From Idiomarina sp. (GTDB lineage: Bacteria > Pseudomonadota > Gammaproteobacteria > Enterobacterales > Alteromonadaceae), in the NCBI GenBank assembly GCA_020832105.1, contig JAFIFH010000074.1, positions 1 to 64,000 on the forward strand: 64,000 nucleotides of DNA. The letters are read 5' to 3'. This document shows positions 19,497 to 27,724 of this stretch, in pieces. Under the pieces are notes generated by a model, which was not told the DNA's origin, ran no database searches, and saw nothing but the letters and a program-made list of their open reading frames with translations. The position numbers were made by a program, and so were the translations under genes. The number at the start of each line of letters is the position of its first letter. The stretch's first letter is position 1.

Positions 19497-20177
19497 ATGA
19501 CGCAAGACAGCTCACCTATTTGCTCGGCAACCCGCTCGGCAACCGAATGCGAACTCAAGTTCAGCTTGTCTGACGACACTGCGCGTGCACTTTGTGACTA
19601 CCTTGATGCGCACACGACGTCTTTGTCGACGTTGCAACTGGGCAACGAATATTTTGATACCCCTGACGGCGATTTAAACCAACAGCGGATTGGATGTCGC
19701 ATTCGGCGCTGGACCGATAACGGTCGCGAACACGCCGAGCAAACTATAAAGTTGGCAGGGCAGATCAAAGATGGCTTACATCAGCGACCAGAATACAACC
19801 TACCCCAAGGTAAGCAGCAAACGCCGGATTTAACAAGTTTTGCGCCGCAAATATGGCCTGTAAACATGGACATGAGTGCTGTAAATAAGGCCTTACAGTG
19901 TATTTTTAAAGTAGAGTTTGAACGCCGGCGGTGGCATGCGAATTGGCCCCTCAGTGGCGGTGCCACAAGTGTTGAAATTGTTTTTGATCAAGGGTTTATA
20001 TATGCAGGGGCAAAGCAGGAAGCTATTTTTGAGATCGAGATTGAACTCCTTGAGGGGTCTGTAGATGATCTTTTACAACTGGCAAAAATGCTAACTTCAA
20101 AGTTTAAGTTACATGAATTTAACAAAAGTAAAGCTGAACGCGGATTTGCACTAGCCGCAAAGATATCCCAGCAATAG
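19497..20177 (+). CDS. ygiF: CYTH-domain inorganic triphosphatase, YgiF-like, without CHAD
   Basis: A tunnel-fold triphosphatase that splits inorganic triphosphate. The diagnostic ExExK motif is E17-C-E19-L-K21, and alternating charged strands such as R-I-G-C-R-I-R-R-W and F-E-I-E-I-E-L-L line the expected tunnel. E. coli YgiF has a second, CHAD, domain (433 residues in all); here the protein ends at 226 residues, so it is CYTH only. As in E. coli it sits directly upstream of glnE (8 bases between), which supports the assignment. Before the motif its N-terminus encodes a short duplicated S-A-T. Confidence 0.85.
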   Translation: MTQDSSPICSATRSATECELKFSLSDDTARALCDYLDAHTTSLSTLQLGNEYFDTPDGDLNQQRIGCRIRRWTDNGREHAEQTIKLAGQIKDGLHQRPEYNLPQGKQQTPDLTSFAPQIWPVNMDMSAVNKALQCIFKVEFERRRWHANWPLSGGATSVEIVFDQGFIYAGAKQEAIFEIEIELLEGSVDDLLQLAKMLTSKFKLHEFNKSKAERGFALAAKISQQ

Positions 20178-20185
20178 GAACATAT

Positions 20186-23080
20186 ATGCTTCGCTTCTCA
20201 CCCCAACATACCGATTTTGAACAGCTTCCCGAGCCGCTTAAAGCCAATGCGCTGGATGCTTGGGACAATTTTTTAGAGCGTCATCAGCCCTCGCCGGAAC
20301 GCGAAGCTGAGCTGAAAAAATGGCTGCCCTGGGTATGTGCGATGAGTGATTTTGTGACCCGGGTGGTGATGCGCTATGGCGAGGAAGCGTTGCAACCGAT
20401 GTTCCGCCGCCAGCCGGGGGATCATAAAGCGTTCTTAGTTCCGCTGATGGCTCAATGCGCGGACGAAAACAGCGCGATGGCGTGTATCCGCCGCTACCGC
20501 CATATCGAGATGGCGCGCCTGGCGGTGCAGGACTTGTTGGGGGAACTGAGTGTTCCGGACTTCCTTGAGGCTAACACTGCGCTGGCGGACGCGTTAATTG
20601 AAGTCGCTGCGCAATGGGTGAGCGACTACCACGCCCCGCGGTTTGGCCATGCACTGGATGCAGCTGGTGAACCGATGCCCTTAGTGGTGATTGCTATGGG
20701 TAAGTTAGGGGGGCGCGAGCTTAACTTTTCCTCTGACATCGATTTAATTTTTTGCTATGCCCATGAAGGTGAAACCAGCGGCGGGCGGCAGTCGGTGGAT
20801 CATAGCGTGTACTTTACCCGCATCGGCCAGGCCTTGATTAAGCTGCTTGGTCAACAGACCATCGAAGGTCAGGCGTTTCGTGTCGATATGCGACTCCGGC
20901 CGTTTGGCCAGTCCGGGCCCATGGCAGTGAGCTTTAGTGCCCTTGAAGATTACTATCAGGAGCAGGGGCGCAACTGGGAGCGTTATGCGATGGTGAAGGC
21001 GCGCTATTTAAATGCGTCACCAGCTCTAAAACAAGAACTATTCAATTTATTGAGACCCTTTGTCTATCGTCGCTATATCGATTACAGCGCCATTGAAGCG
21101 TTGCGAAAAATGAAGCTACTGATCAATCAGGAAGCTCGTCGACGCGGGGTCAGTAATAACATTAAGTTAGGTTTGGGCGGTATCCGCGAAGTAGAGTTTA
21201 TCGCGCAGACTTTTCAGCTTATTCGCGGCGGGCGGGAGAAAGACCTGCAAACCCGTTCGCTTCTCAAGGCTTTACATGTGTGCGAAAAGCTTCAGCTACT
21301 GAGTGCGAATGCGGTGGCTCAGTTGCATCAGGCTTACCTGACCTTGCGCAAAGTAGAGCATGTGCTGCAGCAGATCCGCGACGAACAGACACAGACCTTA
21401 CCAGACGACCACCTTGATCAGTTAAGAGTTGCCCTCGTTTGCGGCTTTGCCAGTTTTGTGGAACTGCGCGACACCCTCGCAGAACAGCAACAATATGTGC
21501 ATAGCCGGTTTCTAAATGTGGTTGGTGGAGAAGATGATCTTAAAACCGACGAAGACAGCGAGTTAGCCATTTTGTGGCAAGACCTGCTCGACGATGACAC
21601 CGCCCATGACGTCTTGCGCGATGCCGGTGTGGGCGCGGGGGCAGGTGACAGTGATCATGAAATTGCCAACTGGTGGTCGCTCATTAAGGGTTGCAGACAG
21701 CAGGTACGCAAGCGCAGCCCAGGTACCCGAGGCCGTGAGCTATTGGCGAATCTGGTACCTCGTATCGTGGAGCGGGCGATTGAAGTGAACGGCACGCCTG
21801 AGATGCTCCAGCGGGTATTTTCGATTGTGCAGAAAGTGGCATCACGCACCGCATACCTCGACTTACTTGCAACCAACCCAGGTGCGCTTAAGCAGCTGCT
21901 GGTGTTGTGTAAAGCGAGCCCTTGGATCGCGCATCAAATCGAGCGTTATCCCCATTTGCTCGATGATTTGATTGACCCACAACAACTTTATGACTTACCG
22001 GCATTACACAGCTACCGCGCTCAGGTTCAGGAGTTTCTGACCCGAATTCCCCAGGACGACATGGAAACACAGATGGAAGCCCTGCGGCAGGTTAAGCAAA
22101 CCTTTCAACTCAAGGTTGCCGCCGCAGATGTCGCTGAGGGTGTTGAGCTGATGAAAGTGAGTGACCACTTAACCTTCCTCGCTGAGGCGGTGATTGAGCA
22201 AGTTGTGGCCATGGCATGGCAGCAAATTAGCGATCGGCATGGCACCCCGCCGGGGCGCGATATGCACAACTCTGGCTTTGCGGTGATTGCCTATGGCAAG
22301 CTCGGCGGCCTTGAACTTGGTTATGGTTCTGACCTTGACTTGGTATTTGTCTGTGACGATATCCAGGACGTACAGACCCAGGGGCCGAAGCCCATTGATG
22401 CCCAGCAGTTCTACCTGCGGCTGGCGCAGCGGGTGTTGCATTTATTTACCACGCGCACACTCACAGGCGTCCTCTATGACGTCGATATGCGTTTACGCCC
22501 GTCTGGTATCTCCGGGCTCTTGGTCATTCAATTGTCCACCTATGATGATTACCTGGCCAGTGAGGCATGGACATGGGAGCTGCAGGCGTTAGTGCGTGCA
22601 CGCATGGTGTTTGGGCACGACAGCCTGCATAAGCGCTTCGCCGAGATCCGTTACCGGCATCTTGCGCAGCCTCGAGAGCTCAGCTCTTTAATTGCCGACA
22701 TTTTGAAAATGCGTGAAAAAATGCGTGATCACCTGTGGAAAAAGCATGGTGAAGGCACCGACATTAAACAAATGCCCGGCGGTATGACCGACATCGAGTT
22801 TATTACCCAGTTTTTGGTGCTCGGCTATGCGCATCAGCATGATAGCTTGTGTACCCATACTGACAACGTGCGCATTCTTGCGGCCGCCCTTACCAGTGGT
22901 TTAATTAATGAGCAGGAGCACCAGGTGTTGGTGGAAAATTACAAAGCCTATCGCGCAAAAGTACACCGCTTAGCACTGGCTGAACAACAGGGGTTAAGCG
23001 AGCTCGACTTTACTGTGCAAAGTGACGCGGTGGCCGCAGTCTGGGCCCGGCTGTTTACTGCAGGTTCTCGTAATAATTAG
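20186..23080 (+). CDS. glnE: Glutamine synthetase adenylyltransferase / adenylyl-removing enzyme
   Basis: Switches glutamine synthetase off by adding AMP to a tyrosine and on by removing it, in response to PII state. Two nucleotidyltransferase modules are visible. The N-terminal one contains F-S-S-D-I-D-L-I-F and D-M-R-L-R-P-F-G-Q-S-G; the C-terminal one contains Y-G-S-D-L-D-L-V-F and D-M-R-L-R-P-S-G-I-S-G. The 964 residues are close to the E. coli length (946). It is translated just after ygiF. Its last 26 nt overlap lpxL on the other strand. Confidence 0.96.
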   Translation: MLRFSPQHTDFEQLPEPLKANALDAWDNFLERHQPSPEREAELKKWLPWVCAMSDFVTRVVMRYGEEALQPMFRRQPGDHKAFLVPLMAQCADENSAMACIRRYRHIEMARLAVQDLLGELSVPDFLEANTALADALIEVAAQWVSDYHAPRFGHALDAAGEPMPLVVIAMGKLGGRELNFSSDIDLIFCYAHEGETSGGRQSVDHSVYFTRIGQALIKLLGQQTIEGQAFRVDMRLRPFGQSGPMAVSFSALEDYYQEQGRNWERYAMVKARYLNASPALKQELFNLLRPFVYRRYIDYSAIEALRKMKLLINQEARRRGVSNNIKLGLGGIREVEFIAQTFQLIRGGREKDLQTRSLLKALHVCEKLQLLSANAVAQLHQAYLTLRKVEHVLQQIRDEQTQTLPDDHLDQLRVALVCGFASFVELRDTLAEQQQYVHSRFLNVVGGEDDLKTDEDSELAILWQDLLDDDTAHDVLRDAGVGAGAGDSDHEIANWWSLIKGCRQQVRKRSPGTRGRELLANLVPRIVERAIEVNGTPEMLQRVFSIVQKVASRTAYLDLLATNPGALKQLLVLCKASPWIAHQIERYPHLLDDLIDPQQLYDLPALHSYRAQVQEFLTRIPQDDMETQMEALRQVKQTFQLKVAAADVAEGVELMKVSDHLTFLAEAVIEQVVAMAWQQISDRHGTPPGRDMHNSGFAVIAYGKLGGLELGYGSDLDLVFVCDDIQDVQTQGPKPIDAQQFYLRLAQRVLHLFTTRTLTGVLYDVDMRLRPSGISGLLVIQLSTYDDYLASEAWTWELQALVRARMVFGHDSLHKRFAEIRYRHLAQPRELSSLIADILKMREKMRDHLWKKHGEGTDIKQMPGGMTDIEFITQFLVLGYAHQHDSLCTHTDNVRILAAALTSGLINEQEHQVLVENYKAYRAKVHRLALAEQQGLSELDFTVQSDAVAAVWARLFTAGSRNN

Positions 23081-24056
23081 GTAAGTCGTCGCTGGGACGG
23101 GTTTTGAAGCGCCGGTGCATCCACATATAGAGGTCTGGCTGCATGGCAACGGCTTTTTCCAGCTCGCGATTGACCCGGCAGGCGTCTTCATAGTCATCGC
23201 CACTTGGAATCGCTTCGCTGGGCGGATAAAAATGAATGCAGTAGCCCTGGTCGTTAGGTAAGCGTTCGAGCACACTGATTAACGTCGTTGCATTTTTGAC
23301 TTTGGCAAAGAGCGACGTGCCAATGGTGGTACAAGCATCAGGTACTGCAAATAACGGGGCGAACACGCTGCGATGACGGCCATAGTCCTGATCGGGCAGG
23401 TAACCGGCCAGTTCGCCCTGACGCAGCGCGCTGATCATGCCACGCACGTCTTTACGGTCAATCATATAGCGATTACCGCGATTGCGACCTTTGGTTTGCA
23501 AATACTCCATCACGGCATTGTTATGCGGCCGGTAAAAGCCCACCGCACTGTGAAACATGCTAGACGCTCGCACATGCACTTCGAGGTTTAAAAAGTGAAA
23601 CAGGATCACGAAGATCCCTTTGCCGGCTTTCATATTGGCTTCAATATGCTCTAAGCCTTGAATAGATATTTTGCGGCGTATCCGCCAGTCTGGCCACCAC
23701 CAGGCAATTCCGGTTTCGAACAGGGCAACGCCGGCATTTTCAAAGTTTTTCTTCAGCAGCGCTTCACGTTCGTTTTCGGGCATCTGCGGGAAAGCTAAAC
23801 TTAAACTACGCCGCGCCACTTTCCTGCGCTTGGGCACCAGCTTCATCAGCACGCGGCCCAAAGCTCGGCCCATGATCATTTGCAGGCGATAGGGTAGCCA
23901 CGACAGTAGGTACAAAAAGCCCACCAACAGCCAGGTTGGCCAGAACTTCGGCAATAGCAAAGAGGCTTTAAACCTAGGTGCGCGCAAGGCGCCCTTGTCC
24001 TGCGGCTTTGTGTTGGGGCCTGCGCTCTTGCTGTGTGCTGTATCTTTATCGCTCAT
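23055..24056 (-). CDS. lpxL: Lipid A biosynthesis lauroyl-type acyltransferase
   Basis: A late lipid A acyltransferase that adds a secondary acyl chain from acyl-ACP to Kdo2-lipid IVA at the inner membrane. One N-terminal membrane segment lies at about 37-55. The catalytic H-x4-E motif is H-F-L-N-L-E, and the M-H-R-R-F-K-T-R-P near the C-terminus is the LpxL/LpxM hallmark. It carries about 35 charged residues before the membrane segment, longer than E. coli LpxL, so a later start is possible. The preferred acyl chain (lauroyl, myristoyl or other) cannot be told. It follows uppP by 49 bases on the same strand. Confidence 0.9.
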   Translation of the reverse strand: MSDKDTAHSKSAGPNTKPQDKGALRAPRFKASLLLPKFWPTWLLVGFLYLLSWLPYRLQMIMGRALGRVLMKLVPKRRKVARRSLSLAFPQMPENEREALLKKNFENAGVALFETGIAWWWPDWRIRRKISIQGLEHIEANMKAGKGIFVILFHFLNLEVHVRASSMFHSAVGFYRPHNNAVMEYLQTKGRNRGNRYMIDRKDVRGMISALRQGELAGYLPDQDYGRHRSVFAPLFAVPDACTTIGTSLFAKVKNATTLISVLERLPNDQGYCIHFYPPSEAIPSGDDYEDACRVNRELEKAVAMQPDLYMWMHRRFKTRPSDDLPNYYENLQ

Positions 24057-24105
24057 TAATATCGCTATCCGAATGGGACGGAAAACAAGGTACCTGGCAT
24101 GCTTG

Positions 24106-24903
24106 CTAGAGGAAGAACCAAAGCAAGAGCAGGCCTAATAGAATGCGGTATATCACAAATGGCTGCATGCCGACCTTGCGAATAAACACCAGGAAGTAGT
24201 GAATACAAAGGTAAGCACTCACCCCCGCGACAATAGCGCCAATAACTACTGCAAACCAATCAACGGCGGCTTCCTGGCGGACGAGCCCGACGGTTTCATA
24301 GCCACCAGCCAGAGCAATCACCGGAATGGAGAGTAAAAAGGAGAAGCGTGCTGCCGCTTCACGGCTTAGGCCAAGAAACAGTGCTGCAGTGATGGTAATA
24401 CCGGAGCGTGAGGTGCCCGGAATCAACGCCAGCGCCTGTGCCATCGCAATCCAGAATATGTCGCTTTTGCTCATCTGGTATTCACTTTTCGCCCCGCGAT
24501 GCTTCCAGTCAGCAATACCGAGCAAAATACCAAAACCAATGAGGCCTACCGCCACCACCACAGGGGATCGCAAGGCATCTGAAATAAAACCACTGAATAA
24601 AATACCCGCAAGCCCCACCGGAATAGTCGCGAGAATGACCGCCCACGCCAGCTTGCCATCTTCGTTCAGGCGACGGTGGCGTAATGAGTCAATCCAGGCA
24701 AACCACATGCGGCCGATTTCTTTGCGAAAATACACAATAACGGCCACGAGGCTACCGATATGCAGTGCCACATCAAAGGCGAGCCCCTGGTCTTCCCAGG
24801 CCGTGAGCACAGGTATGAGTAACAGGTGAGCAGAACTAGAAACTGGTAAAAACTCGGTCAAACCCTGAACGATTGCCAATATAATGACTTGCAGTAAATC
24901 CAT
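24106..24903 (-). CDS. uppP: Undecaprenyl-diphosphatase UppP (BacA)
   Basis: An inner-membrane enzyme that regenerates undecaprenyl phosphate, the lipid carrier for peptidoglycan and O-antigen; overexpression gives bacitracin resistance. The 265 residues form about eight membrane segments. The two active-site motifs are Q-G-L-T-E-F-L-P-V-S-S-S-A-H (about 14-27) and P-G-T-S-R-S-G (with the conserved serine and arginine) near residue 163. Together with lpxL downstream it forms a small envelope-lipid unit. Confidence 0.96.
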   Translation of the reverse strand: MDLLQVIILAIVQGLTEFLPVSSSAHLLLIPVLTAWEDQGLAFDVALHIGSLVAVIVYFRKEIGRMWFAWIDSLRHRRLNEDGKLAWAVILATIPVGLAGILFSGFISDALRSPVVVAVGLIGFGILLGIADWKHRGAKSEYQMSKSDIFWIAMAQALALIPGTSRSGITITAALFLGLSREAAARFSFLLSIPVIALAGGYETVGLVRQEAAVDWFAVVIGAIVAGVSAYLCIHYFLVFIRKVGMQPFVIYRILLGLLLLWFFL

Positions 24904-24951
24904 TTGAAACTCGTCTATGTGAAAAAACAGGAAGTCTTAACCCCGGTGCAA

Positions 24952-24978
24952 TAAAAAAGCCGGCGATTAAGCCGGCTT
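24952..24978 (-). terminator. Terminator of tolC
   Basis: On the minus strand AAGCCGGC (24971-24978) pairs with GCCGGCTT (24957-24964) and is followed by a T-run, 42 bases after the tolC stop. Confidence 0.9.
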
Positions 24979-25020
24979 ACTATACCTAAATTAGGTTAGC
25001 TGCAAAAGTCAGATTAATGA

Positions 25021-26394
25021 TTAATCCTCTTGCGGAGCAGGGCGCAGTGCGTCGTTAATTGAGAACAGCGCATCTTCGCTGATAACACCAGCGGCCTGTT
25101 GCAGGTTGAGAATACCCTGAATGTAGCCATAGCGCGCCTCAGACAAATTGCGTCGGGCGTTAAATAGGTTACGGGTGCTATCAAGTACATCCACAATGGT
25201 CCGGGTTCCCACTTCAAAACCAGCCTGGGTGGCATTTAATGCACTTTCAGCTGACACTACCGCTTGCTCGAGTGCTGCAATCGTTGAAATGTTTGCCACC
25301 ACATCAAGGTAGTTTGAGCGCACGCGACGCTCTACAGCGCGGCGGTTTTGCTCAAGAGTCTGGCTCACTGCGATATAGTCGTTGCGAGCTTCTTCTGTGC
25401 TGGCTACGGTGCGACCACCGCGAAACAGTGGCACGTTTAACTGCAAGCCAACGTTGGTGTTGTAATCGGTGTCATTAAAATTAGCCGTAGCACGGTTACC
25501 ATAGCTTGCAGTTAAGCTAACCGTCGGATAATGTCCGCTGCGTGCAAGGTCAATGCGTTGATCAGCAATTTCCAGTCCGCTGCGGCTAATCAGCAATTCA
25601 AGGTTACGCTCTTGTGCCATATTGACCCATTCGCGGGCAGTGGCTGGGTCCGGAGTGACCGGCTCAAAGCGCTCGGTATTCAGTACGTGAATGTCGCGAT
25701 GTGAACGACCGGTGATCTCACGTAAGGCCTCATATGCTGTCTCGACCGCGTTCTGCGCCTGGATTTCCCGGGCTAACGCCTGGTCATACTGAGCCTGCGC
25801 TTCATGCACGTCAGTGACTGCGGTTAAGCCCACTGAGAAACGTTGGCGGGTCTGGTCCAGCTGACGCTCAATGGCGCGTTTTTCAGCCTGGGCAAACTCA
25901 AGGGTGTCCATGGCCAGTAGCACGGAAAAATAGGCGTCGGTCACCCGCAACATTAATTGCTGGCGAGTCAGCAGGTAATTGACTTCCTGTTGGTAGGCCT
26001 GCTTTTCAACGATTGCGGTTGAGCGCCAGGTACCTAGATTGAATACTTGTTGGCTCAACGAAACCTCGCGGCCCCAGGAACCTCTTGTACCACTGCCAGT
26101 TGTAATCACGTCCGGATCTAGCGGGATATCGTCATCCTGCGTGCCGTCAGCATTACTGGAGCCTCCGAAGCGGGTGCGTGTGTAGCCGAGGCTGAAATCA
26201 ATTTGTGGATACCAGTCAGCACGAGACACATCTATAGAGGAGCGCGCTGCATCTCGTTCGGCAGCAGCACGTAGTAATTCAGGATCGTTTTCCAACGCCA
26301 TACGATAAATATCGGTCAAGTCTGTGGCGCTGGCTGTCAAACTGGAGAGGCCAAACCCGAGGCTTAGCGCGAGTGACAGAAGTTTGATTTTCAT
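25021..26394 (-). CDS. tolC: TolC-type outer membrane efflux channel
   Basis: An outer-membrane channel-tunnel that serves tripartite efflux pumps and type I secretion. A signal peptide of about 23 residues ends at S-A-T. The mature part starts T-D-L-T-D-I-Y-R-M-A-L-E-N-D-P, the usual first helix, and two similar halves follow, each with paired long helices and short beta strands (for example V-G-L-T-A-V-T-D-V-H-E-A-Q and V-G-T-R-T-I-V-D-V-L-D-S-T). It diverges from nudF, as in E. coli, which supports the name. No pump genes are adjacent, also as in E. coli. Confidence 0.94.
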   Translation of the reverse strand: MKIKLLSLALSLGFGLSSLTASATDLTDIYRMALENDPELLRAAAERDAARSSIDVSRADWYPQIDFSLGYTRTRFGGSSNADGTQDDDIPLDPDVITTGSGTRGSWGREVSLSQQVFNLGTWRSTAIVEKQAYQQEVNYLLTRQQLMLRVTDAYFSVLLAMDTLEFAQAEKRAIERQLDQTRQRFSVGLTAVTDVHEAQAQYDQALAREIQAQNAVETAYEALREITGRSHRDIHVLNTERFEPVTPDPATAREWVNMAQERNLELLISRSGLEIADQRIDLARSGHYPTVSLTASYGNRATANFNDTDYNTNVGLQLNVPLFRGGRTVASTEEARNDYIAVSQTLEQNRRAVERRVRSNYLDVVANISTIAALEQAVVSAESALNATQAGFEVGTRTIVDVLDSTRNLFNARRNLSEARYGYIQGILNLQQAAGVISEDALFSINDALRPAPQED

Positions 26395-26588
26395 CGATCG
26401 TTTCCTTCACAGTATTTTGGGAGAACTACGTATTTATTGTTTTTCAATATCTGTGGCCTATGTTAGCGCGTTTACCTTTAAAAGCGTATGCTATTTAGCA
26501 CTTTTACGGCGCGACCAAGTGTAACAGAATGTTAGGTACGCACATGGGCGAATCGTTAATATGTATGTAAACCACGGTGGTTTGACTG

Positions 26589-27200
26589 ATGAGAGTAAAG
26601 TTTTCTGGCAAAGATGTGAAGGTGCTTGAAAAAAAGCCGCTTCATCAAGGTTTTTTTAAGACGTCGTTATACCGTTTGCAACATCGCCTGTTCGCAGGGG
26701 GTTGGAGTGAAGAGATTGAACGTGAGGTGATGGATAGAGGTCACGCCGTGGTGGTGCTACCCTATGATCCCCAGCGAGACCAGATCGTCATGCTCGAACA
26801 GTTCCGCGTCGGCGCTTTAGCCACCAGCGATACGCCTTGGTTAATCGAGCTGGTTGCAGGGATGACGGAACCAGGAGAAGAGATTGAGAACGTGGCGTTG
26901 CGGGAATTAGACGAGGAAGCCGGGTTGACCGCGAAACGGCTGAAGTTCGCCATGAGTTACCTCTCCAGCCCAGGGGGATTAACCGAACGGATATGGATTT
27001 ATCTTGCTCAGGTAGATGCCAGTGAAGCCAGCGAGTACGGTGGACTGGCTAGTGAACACGAGGACATCCGAGTACAAGCGGTGGACCGTGAAGAAGTGAT
27101 GCAATTATTGGCGGATGGTAAAATAGACAATGCAGCGACCGTGATAGCATTGCAGTATTTAGCACTCCATCGTGACAATTTGCTGGCCGAGTGGTCTTAA
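26589..27200 (+). CDS. nudF: ADP-ribose diphosphatase NudF
   Basis: A Nudix hydrolase that splits ADP-ribose to AMP and ribose 5-phosphate. The Nudix box G-x5-E-x7-R-E-x-x-E-E is seen in the segment beginning G-M-T-E-P-G-E-E, with R-E-L-D-E-E-A-G-L. The N-terminal swapped-domain strand and S-S-P-G-G-L-T-E-R are typical of NudF. The 203 residues fit E. coli (209). It sits next to tolC and before yqiB, the E. coli order. Confidence 0.93.
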   Translation: MRVKFSGKDVKVLEKKPLHQGFFKTSLYRLQHRLFAGGWSEEIEREVMDRGHAVVVLPYDPQRDQIVMLEQFRVGALATSDTPWLIELVAGMTEPGEEIENVALRELDEEAGLTAKRLKFAMSYLSSPGGLTERIWIYLAQVDASEASEYGGLASEHEDIRVQAVDREEVMQLLADGKIDNAATVIALQYLALHRDNLLAEWS

Positions 27201-27254
27201 AATCACGGCATGCAGGCTTTATGCTTCGCAGAATAATTATCAGAGGCTTGTAGT

Positions 27255-27722
27255 ATGAAAAATAAGCGATATGTACCTGATTTGCGCGAAATGCAGAGTC
27301 TGGCGGAACGAAATTACGCGTCTGCGCTAGGTTTGCTGACCGCCGATTTCAAAGCTGGCGACAGTCGCCAGCTCAGTCTCGGAGAACAACTGACGTTCAG
27401 CGTAAAAGTATTGACGGATGCCCCTTACACCACGGATATTGAAGTGAGCCAGCAGAATCAGGGGCGTGAATATTTAGCCTCGCGGTTTGTAGTGCGCCTG
27501 TATCACGACATGCAGCTGGCAGAGATGCTTTCCAGCCAGGGACTTGAACGCTTTGCTGCATCTTATGAAGAACCCAATCCACGAATGCACCAGCGTGATG
27601 AAAAACGCCAAATTAATCATTTTCTGGCTGATTGGTTACGGCTTTGCTTTAAGCGCGGACGCTGGCATGATGTATGTTTAGCAAGTAACGGCTCAGGCTT
27701 CGATTTTCAGGTAAAAAGATAA
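27255..27722 (+). CDS. yqiB: DUF1249 family protein YqiB
   Basis: A small conserved cytoplasmic protein of unknown function, 155 residues. Family-typical segments are the N-terminal Y-V-P-D-L-R-E-M-Q, the N-Y-A-S-A-L-G-L-L segment, R-F-V-V-R-L-Y-H-D and Q-I-N-H-F-L-A-D-W-L-R-L-C. In E. coli yqiB lies between nudF and cpdA, followed by yqiA and parE. Here it abuts parE (2 bases between), so cpdA and yqiA are absent from this location. Confidence 0.9.
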   Translation: MKNKRYVPDLREMQSLAERNYASALGLLTADFKAGDSRQLSLGEQLTFSVKVLTDAPYTTDIEVSQQNQGREYLASRFVVRLYHDMQLAEMLSSQGLERFAASYEEPNPRMHQRDEKRQINHFLADWLRLCFKRGRWHDVCLASNGSGFDFQVKR

Positions 27723-27724
27723 TA

